From NCBI GenBank assembly GCA_030762175.1, contig JAUJEO010000021.1:1736001-1800000 (forward strand): a stretch of DNA of 64,000 nucleotides, written 5' to 3'. Shown here piece by piece: positions 10,864-21,379 of the stretch. Numbering within the stretch: the stretch's first letter is position 1; each line of letters starts with the position of its first letter. Made by a program: the position numbers and the translations under genes. This DNA comes from Metallyticus violacea. Its lineage: Eukaryota > Arthropoda > Insecta > Mantodea > Metallyticidae. Below the pieces are notes generated by a model, which was given only the letters and a program-made list of their open reading frames with translations, did no database searches and was not told the DNA's origin.

Positions 10864-13690
10864 TTATTTAAAGTTTGTATATTCACTTACTGAATAAAAG
10901 ATATGTTGTAGTAGAAAGGCTTTGACTTCTTTATTAAATTGTTTTATATTGGTTATTTCTTTAATATTTATTGCTAGTTTGTTAGACATTTTAATACCTA
11001 TGTTTGTGAGATTATTTTTTAAAATATTTGTCCTGCATATCTGATCATGAAGGTCATATTTCCTTCTTGTATTATAAGAATGAATATCTATATTTGTACA
11101 TAATTCTCCCTAATGCCTCTTAATATGGTTTACGACCTCTATTATAAAGAGGAAGGCTAATGGTAGTATATTATGTTTCCTACATTAGGGTCTACAGGAT
11201 GTCATACTATCTATTCCACTTATAATTCTTATTGCTCCCTTCTGGATTTTAAATACTCTCTTACATTTTTCTTACCAAAATTTTATTCCATATTTTAATC
11301 GACTATGAAATTGAGCAAAATATACATTTTTCAATCTTAATAAATTCAGTGTCCTTTTTAGACTTTTACGCACATAACAAATAGAACTAAGTTTAGTCGC
11401 TAAATGATAAGTGTGAGTATTCCATTTAAGGTTTTCATTCATATGTATACCTAAGAATTTTGTTTCTCTCTTGTACTCAACATTGTTTCCATCATACACA
11501 ATTTGAGGTTTAATACTATTTTTACATTGCCATCTATGAAATGTCATTGTAATAGTTTTTTCATTGTTTATGATTAGTTCATTTATTTTAAACCAGTTAT
11601 TGAGGATATTTATGACTGTGTTTACTTTATTTTGGAATACATTATCTCCTTTTACGAGAATGTTTGTACCATCAGCAAAAAGAACCTATTCCACAAGTCA
11701 TTTATATACACTAAAAACAACAGAGGCCCTAGTACTGAACCTTGAGAAACACCTCTCATAATTTCTTTCACATTTGATTGACAATTACTTATTCTCAGTT
11801 GTTCTTCATATTGTAGATCCACAACTTGTGTCCTATTAGTGAGATAGGATTCAATCCACCTATTCATGTTTCCTCTAATTCCATATTTATGCCACTTAGA
11901 TATTAGGATTTTGTGGTCTAATACATCATATGCTTTAGTAAGGTCTAAAAAAAGTCCTATTTTCGGTATATTTTTGTACACTGGCACTGAATTTGATTCA
12001 GTAATTTAGCTATGGCTCTTTCTATAGACCTGCTCTTTTTTTTTGAAACCAAATTGAACATCAGAAAGGATTTACATTTTTCCACGAACAATATTAATCG
12101 ATTGTACACTAATTTTTCAAAAATTTTTGAAAACACTGATAGTACACTTGTTGGTCTATAGTTTTCTTTCTTTGTCTTTTCTCCTTTTTTGTGTAGCGGG
12201 ATAATTTTTGAATTTTAAGCTTATCAGGGAAGATTCCGGAGTCAAGCGAAGAGTTATATATGTTAACCAAAGGAACTTTGGTTAACATATATATAAGGAA
12301 TGTTCTATACATTGTTTAATCATATAGTCTGGTATTTCATCTACTCCAGATGAATATTTGCCTTTCATTTCATTGACTACTTTTTGTATTTCACTTTCTG
12401 TAATTGGATTTATAAAAATAGAATTATCTCTGTTATGGTTTTACAGTGAAAAAGTTGGAAGTGATTTGAACTAAGGAGTTTGTCTGCTATTTCTGAGAAA
12501 TATGTACTGAAAGACTCTGCTATATGCTGAGGACTTCTAATTTTGTTACCATCATTAATTAGTTCTGTTACACACTGTTTAGAGTTATTCTTCCCAGTTA
12601 ACTGGTTTATTATTTTTCACAGTGCCTTTGTTTTATTATTTGATATGATGCTTTCATTTTCTTGTCTTTTTACTTCCAGAATTACTTTGCGTTAGACACT
12701 TTTATATTTTTGTACATAACCCTTAAAATCATTATTTATATAACCCTGTTTCTTTAGTCTACACAGCAGCTTCAGCTTATTACTTGAAATTCTTATTCCT
12801 TTTGTAATTCACCCATTTTGGGTTTGACTACTCACATATACACTTTTTTGTGGGAAGGCAATGTTAAACAAGTAGAGAAATATGTTTAAGAAGGTGTTAA
12901 ATTTTACATTTAACATCTTCTCCCATATTTCCCCTTTTAATAAGAAGTTAAATAAATTTATGCTTTCTGGGTTGAACGTCCTTTTCATACGTGTTCCTAT
13001 TTTCCTTGTTTGTTTAGGTACTAATATATCAACTTCTAATATTTGTCCACAATGATCAGACAGGGCCATATCCTCAACTAATGATTGTTTTTGAACTTTA
13101 GATTTGTTGGTGATAATTACATCTAATAATGATTTTTTTGTATCTGTTATTCTTGTCGGTACCACTACCTTATTAACTAAATTGTATGCAGAGAGCAAAT
13201 CTTTTATTTTGTTTACCTTATTATCCTCCTCCAAAAAATCTACATTCCAATCTCCACAAATTATGATATTCTTATATTTTTTAGTTAGGTGGAATAGAAC
13301 TCCATGTAATTTAGTTAAAAATTTATCGAGTTTTGTATTTGATGCCCTATAAATGTACATGATAACTACATTCTGATCACTAATCTCTATCAACGATAGC
13401 TCAAAGTTCCTATCTTCCTTGAGATCCTCAAACAGATCTATATTTCTAGTGTTTATATCTGATCTAGCATATATACTCGACCCCCCATGTTTAAAGGCTT
13501 TCCTACAAATGTAATCTACTAGCATAAACTGTTTGAGGTTAGTAATATTAACTGTTCTAACTTTAACCAACGCTCAGTTATGTATAGAACATCCACATGT
13601 AACTAATCTACATTTATAATACATCTAGTTGGTTTATTTTATTTGTTATACTCTGTACATTTTGATGTAGTATGCATAATTTGTTAACTC
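10864..13690 (-). pseudogene. LINE ORF2: endonuclease plus reverse transcriptase, broken
   Basis: The endonuclease (13690-12809) shows TERWLK, HGGSSIYAR, NIIICGDWNVDFL, LLDVIITN and ALSDHCGQI, the AP-endonuclease fold motifs used for target nicking. The linker (12800-12110) has GIFPDKLK. The RT (11987-11272) shows GLFLDLTKAYDVLDHKI and RGVSQGSVLGPLLFLVYIND. The expected catalytic YADD box falls at a break: FFLLMVQTF ends that frame, and the strand resumes at TNILVKG-like sequence near 11640. Thumb sequence (SCRP, DIHSYNTRRKYDL, FYSVSEY) continues past a stop at 11272 to a stop at 10864. It is split into at least four frames. Confidence 0.85.
12251..12297. repeat. Hairpin duplication inside LINE ORF2
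   Basis: Arms tatatgttaaccaaag and ctttggttaacatata flank a 3-base centre (gaa). In sense orientation ctttggttaacatatata belongs to the ORF (PLVNIYNSSL), so the other arm looks like an inverted copy made in place. Confidence 0.85.
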
Positions 13691-13745
13691 TTTATTTTGT
13701 TGTTCATTGTCTTCTCCATCCACCTTGACTTCAGCTAGTTTCCCT

Positions 13746-14595
13746 TTAACTGCAATTGAATAACTTCAAACAGCAATCTGCCAAATTTGTGTGATCCTCG
13801 GCATCCATCATCACCCCCTTTCTCACATTACAGAGCAAGTTTAATTCACTGTTTATTCTTGCAATCTTTCTCTCACTCATGTCACACCTTCTTAGTACAC
13901 CACTTATAACAATGTTCACATCTGGTACTGCCTTTGTAATAGTGTCTGCCAAGTCCATTGTGTCCCTCATAATTTCTTCAGCCATTATTCCTCGATTTAT
14001 ATCATTCGTTCCTGCATGGATCACCACCACTTTTGGCTTACATTGCTTAAAGTTTATTTTCTCTACCCTGTGTTTAAACTCGTTTACTTTTATCCCCGGC
14101 ATGCAGTACACATCATAACCTCTCTCTTTTGTGTCTTCCTGAGGCACCGGAATTTTCGTAGTTAAACATCATTTACAATACCCTGCAATACTCTGTTATG
14201 ATGTATTGGAATGACCGAATTTACATCTTGTTCACCTAGCATGGAAGTTGTATGTTTTCTTCTCTCAGATTTTTCTTTCACTGCATTGGCAAGACTTGCA
14301 TTCTCTTCTTCTGCTCTTAGTTTGGTCTTTAAATCTTTGTTTTCTGACTTTAATAATTGAATTTCTGTTTGAGCACTTTTTAAATCCCGATTATCATCTG
14401 AAGGGATGCTATCACTTCTGCCTCGTGCGTCCTACCAGCTACTGATCGTGTTTCTCTCCTTTCTTCGATTTCTGTATTTATTTCAAAACTACCTTTATTT
14501 CCTCCAGTTTCCACATCGCTACCACTTTGCTCGCTGTTCTTCTTTCTTGCCTCACTTATTGAATTACCACAATTTTTATATAAATTTAGAGCCAT
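13746..14595 (-). pseudogene. LINE ORF1: coiled coil plus SGNH/GDSL-like domain
   Basis: From a start at 14595 (MALNLYKNCGN) the strand encodes a charged, Ser/Glu-rich head, then a coiled coil (TEIQLLKSENKDLKTKLRAE, about 14370-14310), a linker with a stop near 14165, and an SGNH-hydrolase-like part (14147-13746) with VVIHAGTNDINRG, the Gly-x-Asn/Asp block of this fold. The expected N-terminal GDSH block just before KERGYDVYCMPG is missing or mutated. Such domains are known in ORF1 of CR1-like LINEs. Their job is unsettled, with RNA or lipid interaction proposed. Confidence 0.75.
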
Positions 14596-14644
14596 ATTTC
14601 GGTTATGACACCACTCACAGCCATTTTCTTTTCTTTAGTATCAT

Positions 14645-15008
14645 ATAATACAATACTCTGCAGAATGTTAATAACACAATAAAAAAGATTAATGCATTTA
14701 CAGTAATGATTTACTTGAAAATTTGAATAAGTTAACAAAATTTTAACTATGCATCACATCAGATATAATACAAAAATAAAAATAAATAAATATAAAAAAC
14801 CAACAAACTCAAAATATAAATGGAAAAGTAGTGAACTAGACAGCATCATGGCTAAGTGATTGGATTATTGAATTATTACCTTGGTGACCTTAGGATCAAT
14901 CTTACGCCAAGATGTACAATTTTGTTGAACAGAGCAGTTAAACATTCCTCCAAATATTTGATTTCCCAACTATTCCATCAACATCCTACTTCCTAATAAA
15001 AACATAAA
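14645..15008. other. No gene seen
   Basis: AT-rich sequence. Around 14860-14930 a stretch with catggctaagtg and ttaggatcaatctt has vague A/B-box spacing and could be a worn tRNA-derived head, but the support is poor. Confidence 0.4.
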
Positions 15009-15009
15009 T

Positions 15010-15115
15010 TGGAACTTGCACAGTGAAGCCAATTATGATGTATGATTTAGTTGAACTAAACACTCTTAATTGTTTAACTTCACTTGAGTGTTTAGTTCAA
15101 CTAAATCATAAAATA
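15010..15115 (-). mobile_element. Foldback (palindromic) insertion with PLE family C terminus sequence
   Basis: Perfect 25-bp arms tatgatttagttgaactaaacactc (15041-15065) and their complement (15086-15110) surround a 20-base spacer. Arm sequence matches the terminus of family C at 33312 and 35985. Outside the palindrome, cacagtgaagcc (15020-15031) is the complement of the gcttcactgtg tail of the hairpin insertion at 48570-48784. No clear flanking duplication was found for this copy. Confidence 0.7.
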
Positions 15116-15119
15116 ATAT

Positions 15120-15940
15120 CAATTATCCTACTCTCTGTTTTTTTAAAAGTGAAAACTCACATAAATTATGACTTATTTTTGGCATATCATAAATTCCACG
15201 TAAAAGGCAGCATACCACGCCTTCTATAAATTATTTGCATAGTCATCTTTATGAAACAATATGCTCAAGTCATTATTTTCAATAAGACAGTTTATTTACT
15301 ACTTATTAATGAAATTTTCTGACAGCTGCGAAACTTCAATTTTATATTCTCTGGTTTTATTGTTCTCCGATATTTTATGTCATAAATTTAAAATCTAAAA
15401 TTAAGGTCCATAAGAATTACACAAAATTCTTTGCAATTTTACATTCTTGGGTTTTGTATTTTCCTTTACTTTAAGCAGGAATTTTTTTGTACATTAAACC
15501 TTGATTTGAGGCAACATTGTATACAGCTGCATCTGGTCAAGAATTCTCTTAGTGGTTGACAGCATGCCTCCGTTTTCACATTAATGTTATTCCATGACTT
15601 CCAAATTTGCTTGCACCAAATTTAGATTCAGTTTATTTATTTTATTCTATGATCAACAGCAGCAATTACATTACATCTTCATTGTAGTTGGCTTACAAGA
15701 AGAACCAATAGGAATGGTAACTAATATATATATGGTCTGCAATATACAAAATAGTGGCAGATTTCTTTTCTATTAAAATCAAACTTTTCTCTAAAATTCA
15801 CATTTTTTGGATTGAACTTGTCTCCGCATAAAAAATTGCATTTTAAAGTGAAATGTTTAAAAGAAGAAAGAGGATTTTTTTTTTCATATGTTGCAACTAC
15901 ATTTTATAATATGCAATAAACAACTGGAATTAATCTCTTA
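15120..15940. other. No gene seen (3' side of last visible TTLL exon)
   Basis: AT-rich, no recognisable frame. Later TTLL exons on the minus strand would have to lie here or further left. None could be recognised, because the C-terminal part of these proteins is poorly conserved. Confidence 0.45.
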
Positions 15941-15944
15941 CTAC

Positions 15945-16121
15945 CTGTCTTTGCTGCCAAGTCCTTGAGGGAGCCTGTCTCTAATTCTTTTCTTATCCTC
16001 CTCTAACACCTTTCTCTGTCTGTGTGATTAAGATTCAGGATCTCAATGTATGCATCAGTAAGCTCTCCTTAATATCGCGGTCAAAGTCTGCATCTGTATG
16101 GAAGCTTGGAGAATGATTAAC
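15945..16121 (-). CDS. TTLL6-like: TTLL polyglutamylase, exon 7 of those seen (VNHSPSF exon), with two frameshifts
   Basis: After an acceptor (tttaaag) the exon opens in phase 0 with VNHSPSFHTDADFDRDIKESLL, the strongly conserved end of the TTL catalytic fold: the ATP-grasp Glu-Val-Asn-His region that binds Mg-ATP. It then needs a frame change near 16041/16040 to continue as ILNLNHTDR, and another near 16011/16010 to continue as KVLEEDKKRIRDRL, the basic helix after the core. The donor is gacag|gtagta. Adding one base at each point gives 179 bp and the expected phase. Losing one A at each point would explain both breaks. They may be assembly errors or real lesions. Confidence 0.85.
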
Positions 16122-16292
16122 CTTTAAACAAGGTGTAAACATGGAATTAATGAAACAGTAGTGTTTAAAAAGCTGAATTAGCTTAAATTATATTGCTAAT
16201 GCTTAAGTTTCTATGAAAGTTAAGGATATATCATTTTTGCATGTTAAGATACATATTTGGAAAGGAAAATGATGCGATTACTACTAAAGGAA

Positions 16293-16337
16293 GTGGGCTG
16301 TAACTCAAATACAGTGGGTATTTGAGTTACAGCCCAC
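16293..16337. repeat. Perfect 20-bp hairpin
   Basis: gtgggctgtaactcaaatac (16293-16312), a 5-base spacer, and its exact complement (16318-16337). It lies in the TTLL intron between the exons at 21874 and 16121. The flanks tactaaaggaagtg and tactggggaagtg may be a worn target duplication. Confidence 0.9.
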
Positions 16338-16511
16338 CTGAGTATCGCTGCTTACTGGGGAAGTGCAACCACAGCATTTAGAAAAAGGGAGATAAGAGTC
16401 GCCACATATTAAGTTAGTATTTTAATTTTTGTATTTATATTTTTACTGATTTTACTAAAAGTATAAAATAATTATACATTTAAAACTGAAAATAATTAGC
16501 ATTAACCTGTG

Positions 16512-16772
16512 TTATAAGTAATGTTCAAGTAATACTCTCAGTGACAACACATTGTTGGCATCTGCATAGGAAATTTCATTTAACTTTTCTTTCATTTGAA
16601 CATGGCAATACAAAACACATTTTCTTATCATTGTGAAATTCTGTATCCAGTAACATTTAACACATTGGTAAAATATTTCTCTACCTAAAACATGATTGCC
16701 AGGATATTTTCTTGCAAATGACATTACCGTTTCTCTGCAAGAATCCAATTTCACATATATATCACAAATCAA
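16512..16772 (-). other. Unrecognised 86-codon open frame
   Basis: The frame reads as ordinary protein (RETVMSFARKYPGNHVLGRE ... ANNVLSLRVLLEHYL, then stop), with little low-complexity sequence. A splice-acceptor-like ggattcttgcag lies just before AGAAACGG near 16740. It sits between two TTLL exons whose phases already join, so it is not needed for TTLL. It could be a terminal exon of a nested gene, part of an unknown mobile element, or chance. I do not recognise the family. Confidence 0.25.
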
Positions 16773-16983
16773 ACATAAAATGCTGTTTAAAACTAAATTT
16801 ATCTAGTGGTATAACTAATGAAGAACAATTAGCACACAATTTATACACAATAAAAGCACTAAGTAGTACATGAATGCACAACTACGCCTCCCTCAAACGA
16901 ATCACAAGCTTTTACCTGAACATGCATTAATGTGGACTTAATGACTGGTTTCTCCCAGCATGCAGCTGTACTCCCATAACTCA

Positions 16984-17256
16984 CAGCAAGGTCATTATGA
17001 TGCAGATTTGTAAGCAGAAGGTCTGGGATTTGAATCCTGCCAGAACCATCCTCCTTGACTCAGATTTTTTACACGTTTTCCTCAGTCCTCATAAATGGCA
17101 AATGCAGGGGAGGTACCCTAAACTTAGGCTTGGAACGTTTCCTTCCTTAAAAAAATCCTTTTCCAATATATCATTGCATTACATATATCATCAGTATACA
17201 CCACCTGAGGTGCCTCAGTAGTAAAAATGGGCAATAAACCCCATTCAAAATACAAA
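16984..17256 (+). mobile_element. tRNA-derived SINE, family 2
   Basis: Flanked by the 15-bp direct repeat tactcccataactca (16969-16983 and 17257-17271). The head contains ctgggatttgaatcctgcca (B box); the A-box half is eroded. The family body follows: gcaggggaggtaccctaaac, ttggaacgtttccttcctta, tgaggtgcctcagtag, aatgggcaataaa. Inserted in a TTLL intron, opposite in sense to the gene. Confidence 0.92.
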
Positions 17257-17274
17257 TACTCCCATAACTCAAAT

Positions 17275-17650
17275 AACTTCATAGTATAACAGACTAGTTA
17301 CAATGTAATATTATTCATTTTAAATATTTCAAAACACATAAAAGAAATATTTATGGTGGTAGGAACATAAATTTTTAATTTTTGTTTAAACATCCCTGTA
17401 TAAGGCTATTAGTACTTCAAACAGCATAAAAATTATATTAAATATAAACAACATTCTTAAAGAGGATTCAAAAGCAATGAGAAAAAATAGCATAAGTATT
17501 ATGATAGAATACTTATGTCCAAACTCATATCAGTTTAGAAAAAAAATTAAGCACAATAATTATAATGTTAATGGTATAATATCACAAAGCTATAAAAACA
17601 TAAATAACAATCTGTTTTATCTATCCTTTGATGCTAACCAAGTGATGTAT
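17275..17650. other. No gene seen
   Basis: AT-rich intron sequence. The plus frame 17477-17746 is low-complexity (N/I/M runs) running into a microsatellite. Confidence 0.5.
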
Positions 17651-17654
17651 TATT

Positions 17655-17677
17655 GTAGTAGTAGTAGTAGTACTAGT

Positions 17678-17709
<32 letters not shown>

Positions 17710-17728
17710 AATAATAATTATTATTATT
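17655..17728. repeat. Compound (TAG)n(ATG)n(ATA)n microsatellite
   Basis: Blocks of gta, atg, ata and att trinucleotides follow one another, next to a PLE terminus. Confidence 0.95.
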
Positions 17729-17740
17729 TTTTCCTTAATT

Positions 17741-18440
17741 AGATAATGGTTCGATTAAATATTCTTATGCTCCATTTACCATTAAACTGTGCAGAACATG
17801 TTTCACAGGTCCTTGCCAGCCTCATCAGCTGTGAGTCAACTGATGGATTCACTGATGGTTAAATGAGCTTGCTGTAGCTCTAGTGAACATTTTATGAACT
17901 TTTGGATTAATTTGTCTTCTGTTGGGATCTCGACGTTCATAATTTTATCTTCATATTTTTTATACATTTTTTTTCCCCTATATTTCCAGTTCCAAAGACA
18001 AATTTCAGTAATTTGACTTCCATGTTTATCTCTCCAAAAGTGATGTGCAACTACCGATTTATCTATCTGATTGTAACTGATGTTTCTCCAGTGTTCCTTT
18101 AGCCTAATTCCAATGCTTCTTTTCATTTTGCCAATATATACTTTGTTGCATTCCAAATAGTTGATTTTATAGATTTCTGGCTTCTTCTTGTCAGGTATTC
18201 TATCATTATCACCAGAGTTGAGTAGATTATTTAGCCTGAATTTTTTCACTTGGGACAAAGTAATACCAAACTCTTGGAGTATTTTCTGGAATTTTTAATG
18301 GTAGTTTTTTTATTTGCTGTCAATGTTGTAACTTGTTTTAACATATTCTCTTATTTGAATTTCTTGATTTTCTTGTCTGTACAATTCAATGGTAAATGGA
18401 GCATAAGAGTATTAAATTGACTCACCATTTAATTAAGAAT
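17741..18440 (-). mobile_element. PLE family A, 5'-truncated copy with inverted termini
   Basis: The minus strand encodes the end of the ORF (18258-17836): FRLNNLLNSGDNDRIPDKKK, IYKINYLECNKVYIGKMKRS (GIY-YIG) and VVAHHFWRDKH. The left end (17741-17805) is the family A terminus on the minus strand. At the right end the ORF is cut near 18375, and the same terminus follows on the plus strand (gtacaattcaatggtaaatg to tgactcaccatttaattaa, 18378-18437). The copy is thus bounded by about 60-bp inverted terminal sequences, an arrangement known for Penelope elements. Confidence 0.85.
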
Positions 18441-18444
18441 ATAT

Positions 18445-19235
18445 TAGTTACTTCACTGTATTAGTTCTGACACAAAATTAGTTTTAAATTGATTATTGTT
18501 GTTGCTTTCTAATATGAGATTATTGACAGTGAAGTCATTTGCTCTTTTGTATCCCAGTACTTTTCATTAGTATTGTCCAGATGAATGAAAGAAGAGCATA
18601 TTATCATGTGTGTACGTTATACCAAATTTTTTAAATTGCTGATTCCATAAAATAAGTTTATTCAGTTTTATCACTGTGATATCAATGAAATTTAAAAGCC
18701 AATCTTATAGAACTCAGTAACGGCATATGAACAATGGAGTAGCATATTTCCATCAAATATACATATCACTTATGTTATAAGGGATAATGAAAGTATACAG
18801 ATATGGTCCAGATTTTAATGATTTTGAAACTTACCACTTTCTCTGTCATCCTTCAGAATCAAGATGCAAGCAATGATGTTCTCAATGGTGCTAAGCTTTT
18901 CTTCATAGGCTCCTACAGCATCTACTGGGATTGAAAATCACTTCTCTTTGTGGTCAGTGCTTTACCAAAGGGAACAGGAGAAAGTAAATGAGATGCCAAG
19001 TCCATAAGGAAGTGGGTGGTAAGTTTCACAGAGGGGAAGCTTCTAATAAATTACGTATGGCATTGGTGGTGGTGTGGGCAGAGGCACATGGTGTAAACTG
19101 ATACCTCTAAGTTTGGTTCAGCCATTTTTCACACACCTTTTGGAATACTTTCAAAAAAGAAACTTTGTACCTCACTCTGCGATAACTGTCTTTTGAACTT
19201 CAGAGGAAATTGTTGCCAAATGACTTACAATGGAG
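18445..19235. other. No gene seen
   Basis: AT-rich intron DNA. The C-terminal half of the neighbouring mariner could have lain here, but no DNAPAH-like motif was found. Confidence 0.45.
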
Positions 19236-19249
19236 AAGTATGTCAACAT

Positions 19250-19300
19250 TTTAATGGATATCATTGTATGATTCAGTTGAACTACACACTCTCAATGTCA
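19250..19300 (-). mobile_element. PLE family C terminus scrap
   Basis: tattgtatgatt-type sequence followed by gttgaactacacactctcaa matches the outer end of family C copies at 33312 and 34206. Nothing else of the element is recognisable here. gtcaacatt occurs on both sides (19241 and 19294) and could be a short duplication. Confidence 0.6.
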
Positions 19301-19329
19301 ACATTGTTTTTTATTCCCCACACTCATTA

Positions 19330-19760
19330 TTCTCTTGACTCTCATTGAGGGTGTTCCATCTGGGAAGATCCCATTTGATGCTTTGTTTCTGGACCATATT
19401 GATACACCCATGTTTCATCATATGTTATGACTTCAGAAACACAGCATGCGTTCCAGTTATTGTATCTTTGGAACATTTTGCAGCAATCATTCTACTTAAG
19501 CAACCTTCTGCCCTTTACTGAGGTTGTAGGGCACCTAGCAAAAAGAAATTACCCTTAATGTAATTTTTTTCCGACACTTCCTGTATCAATATTAACGGAT
19601 GCCTCTAAATCCTATAGGTCACTTGAGAGTCTTGCTGAACACCTTCCCCACAGAAGTAACGGTTTTTGCAGTCACTTCCATTGAAAGTCTTATGCTTCCA
19701 TCGTCATTTTCAAAAGATATTTGGCTCCTTGCAAAATCGCAAACCAACTGAAAAACGTTA
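19330..19760 (-). pseudogene. mariner transposase fragment
   Basis: Minus-strand frames give VITYDETWVYQYGPETKHQ (about 19460-19400), which contains the first catalytic Asp of the mariner DD34D triad, and upstream pieces of the second helix-turn-helix (VNIDTGSVRKKL-like and RCPTTSVKGRRLL, the ARWVPR-LL equivalent). Frameshifts and stops separate the pieces. The C-terminal half with the other catalytic residues is missing. Confidence 0.75.
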
Positions 19761-19833
19761 TACATGAAGAAGTAAGATTCCCTAAGCCTTTATAAGTCCT
19801 TTAAAGTACTAATTCCATTTAAGCTGGTTTTAA

Positions 19834-19865
<32 letters not shown>

Positions 19866-19872
19866 CAACAAC

Positions 19873-19932
<60 letters not shown>
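19834..19932. repeat. (AAT)n microsatellite with (AAC) interruption
   Basis: About 99 bp of nearly unbroken aat repeats with four aac units near 19860. Confidence 0.97.
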
Positions 19933-19939
19933 CAGTTGC

Positions 19940-20730
19940 ATGATAAATGCTTTCACTCCAGTCTTATTGTTTGACACTGAATTGCTGGTACAAACATTCC
20001 TTTCAACTCACAAACTCACATTGTTCAAGCTCCATGGATAACAGGTGGCAGAACTTACAATGATTTACAGATAACAGTATGGATTAGTTCCGACATATAT
20101 ATTTATGCATTACTGTAAGCAGTTCACTGATCCAGAAACTTTCTGAATATTCCTTGTATTTATTCAAGTGCTAACAACATAAAGAACTTTAAAAATTAAA
20201 GTAAAAATGATCATGCACAATGCAGATCACTGATCATTTAATGATTTGACATGCTTACTTGGAAATTTAGTGATTATTCCCATTTGACCTGTATGTATTT
20301 TCAAATATATCTGGGGAACTATTGATTGCAGTCACACTTCCTAAACTGCATTTTATCAGCAAGACAACGTTATTATAGTCAGATGGTTTTTTCATACATG
20401 CTGTACAATGGCAAATTGCAGAAGCTTAAAGATGGGTTGCACCACTTTACCATAGGTACTGCTAAATAGACTGGTAGATCATTAAGTTCTAAAGTTCATG
20501 CAGGTTAAATATACACAACAGAAAGAGAGAAAAGAGATAGAGAAAATGTAATAAAAGTAATATAGTAATGTATCTATTTAGACAAAATAAAAATACATTC
20601 TTCTGCTTTTCATGACAGCAAATTGTCAATTATCCTTTGATTAAAGTCTAAGTCTGGAATCTGCATGATGAAGCTGTCTCTACATTCATCCTAAGTTTTG
20701 AAATCAGAATTTGATTCAAATTAACACTTG
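19940..20730. other. No gene seen
   Basis: AT-rich intron sequence without a recognised element. Confidence 0.45.
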
Positions 20731-20734
20731 GAAT

Positions 20735-20935
20735 TGCTCTATTATTTTAATTTCAGCTTCTCTTCTGCAGAATGACTTAGTCCCCAAGATATTGCTCTCC
20801 TTACTTCTAATGAACTTCACACTCCCACCACATATTTTCTCCCTAAAATTCATAAAAATAAACTGTCCAGGTTGCCAATTTTTATTTCTATATACAACAC
20901 ATAGCTGCCCTATCAGATTTTTGGTTACAGTCAGT
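20735..20935 (+). mobile_element. PLE family D fragment (RT N-terminal part)
   Basis: cttagtccccaagatatt and ccacatattttctccctaaa with aattcataaaaat..aactgtcc match the complement of 31730-31600 in the family D copy. It encodes the FLPKIHK-type block (here FSPKIHKNK, with frame errors) and ends in ttggttacag (WLQP). A small palindrome cagttgtttaaaaacaactg follows at about 20933. Confidence 0.75.
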
Positions 20936-21174
20936 TGTTTAAAAACAACTGTCTTCACTCTGCAATAAGTTTATAAAGCAAATACTTTCCCCAAATAACT
21001 GTCTACCTACAAAGGAATGGTATCCAGAAAAGTTATACCCATCTAATTTTCAAATACTATTTTTTGCAATAAAAACAAAAAATATTAGTATTTTGGTGTG
21101 CATATCTGTATATTTTAAAAATGGAGCTTCAGTTAAAATGAGGAATAGCTTTAGGAAATAACATAAGGTTATAA

Positions 21175-21362
21175 TCTTATTTTGATTTAAAGTAAAACAC
21201 TAAAAATCATGTCGTCACATTAAAACTCTCTTTAAGTTTCACAAACACAAGTTTGTGAAACTTAAAGAGAGTTTTAATGTGACGACATGATTTTTAGTGT
21301 TTTACTTTAAATCAAAATAAGATTAACAAAAGTTTCACTGTGTGGATTCCCAAATTCCGTAA
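21175..21362. mobile_element. Palindromic insertion with 14-bp target duplication
   Basis: The block is flanked by acataaggttataa at 21161-21174 and 21363-21376. It contains a perfect inverted repeat: 75 bp (21172-21246), 4-base centre (21247-21250) and an exact 75-bp complement (21251-21325). The left arm overlaps the duplication by three bases. A one-sided tail follows with gtttcactgtgtggattcc, close to the gcttcactgtggtagttcc tail of the 48570-48784 insertion. No coding content. The perfect arms imply recent formation. Confidence 0.9.
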
Positions 21363-21379
21363 ACATAAGGTTATAAATT

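Larger units (their letters stand above)
10811..14640 (-). mobile_element. Non-LTR retrotransposon (CR1/Daphne-like LINE)
   Basis: About 3.8 kb on the minus strand holds, in sense order, an ORF1 with a coiled coil and an SGNH/GDSL-type domain, an AP-like endonuclease, a reverse transcriptase with palm motifs, and a C-terminal thumb region. Order and domain types fit the CR1/L2/Daphne/Crack group, whose ORF1 often carries an esterase-like domain. Stops and frameshifts disable it. The 3' boundary near 10811 is inferred from the end of ORF2, and no target-site duplication was found. Confidence 0.85.

Noticed and set aside
17477..17746. Frame with Ser and Met runs
   Set aside because: The runs are translation of the compound microsatellite.
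20711..20968. Overlapping 80-85 codon frames on both strands as a gene
   Set aside because: The sequence aligns with the RT part of PLE family D on the plus strand, in a shifted frame.
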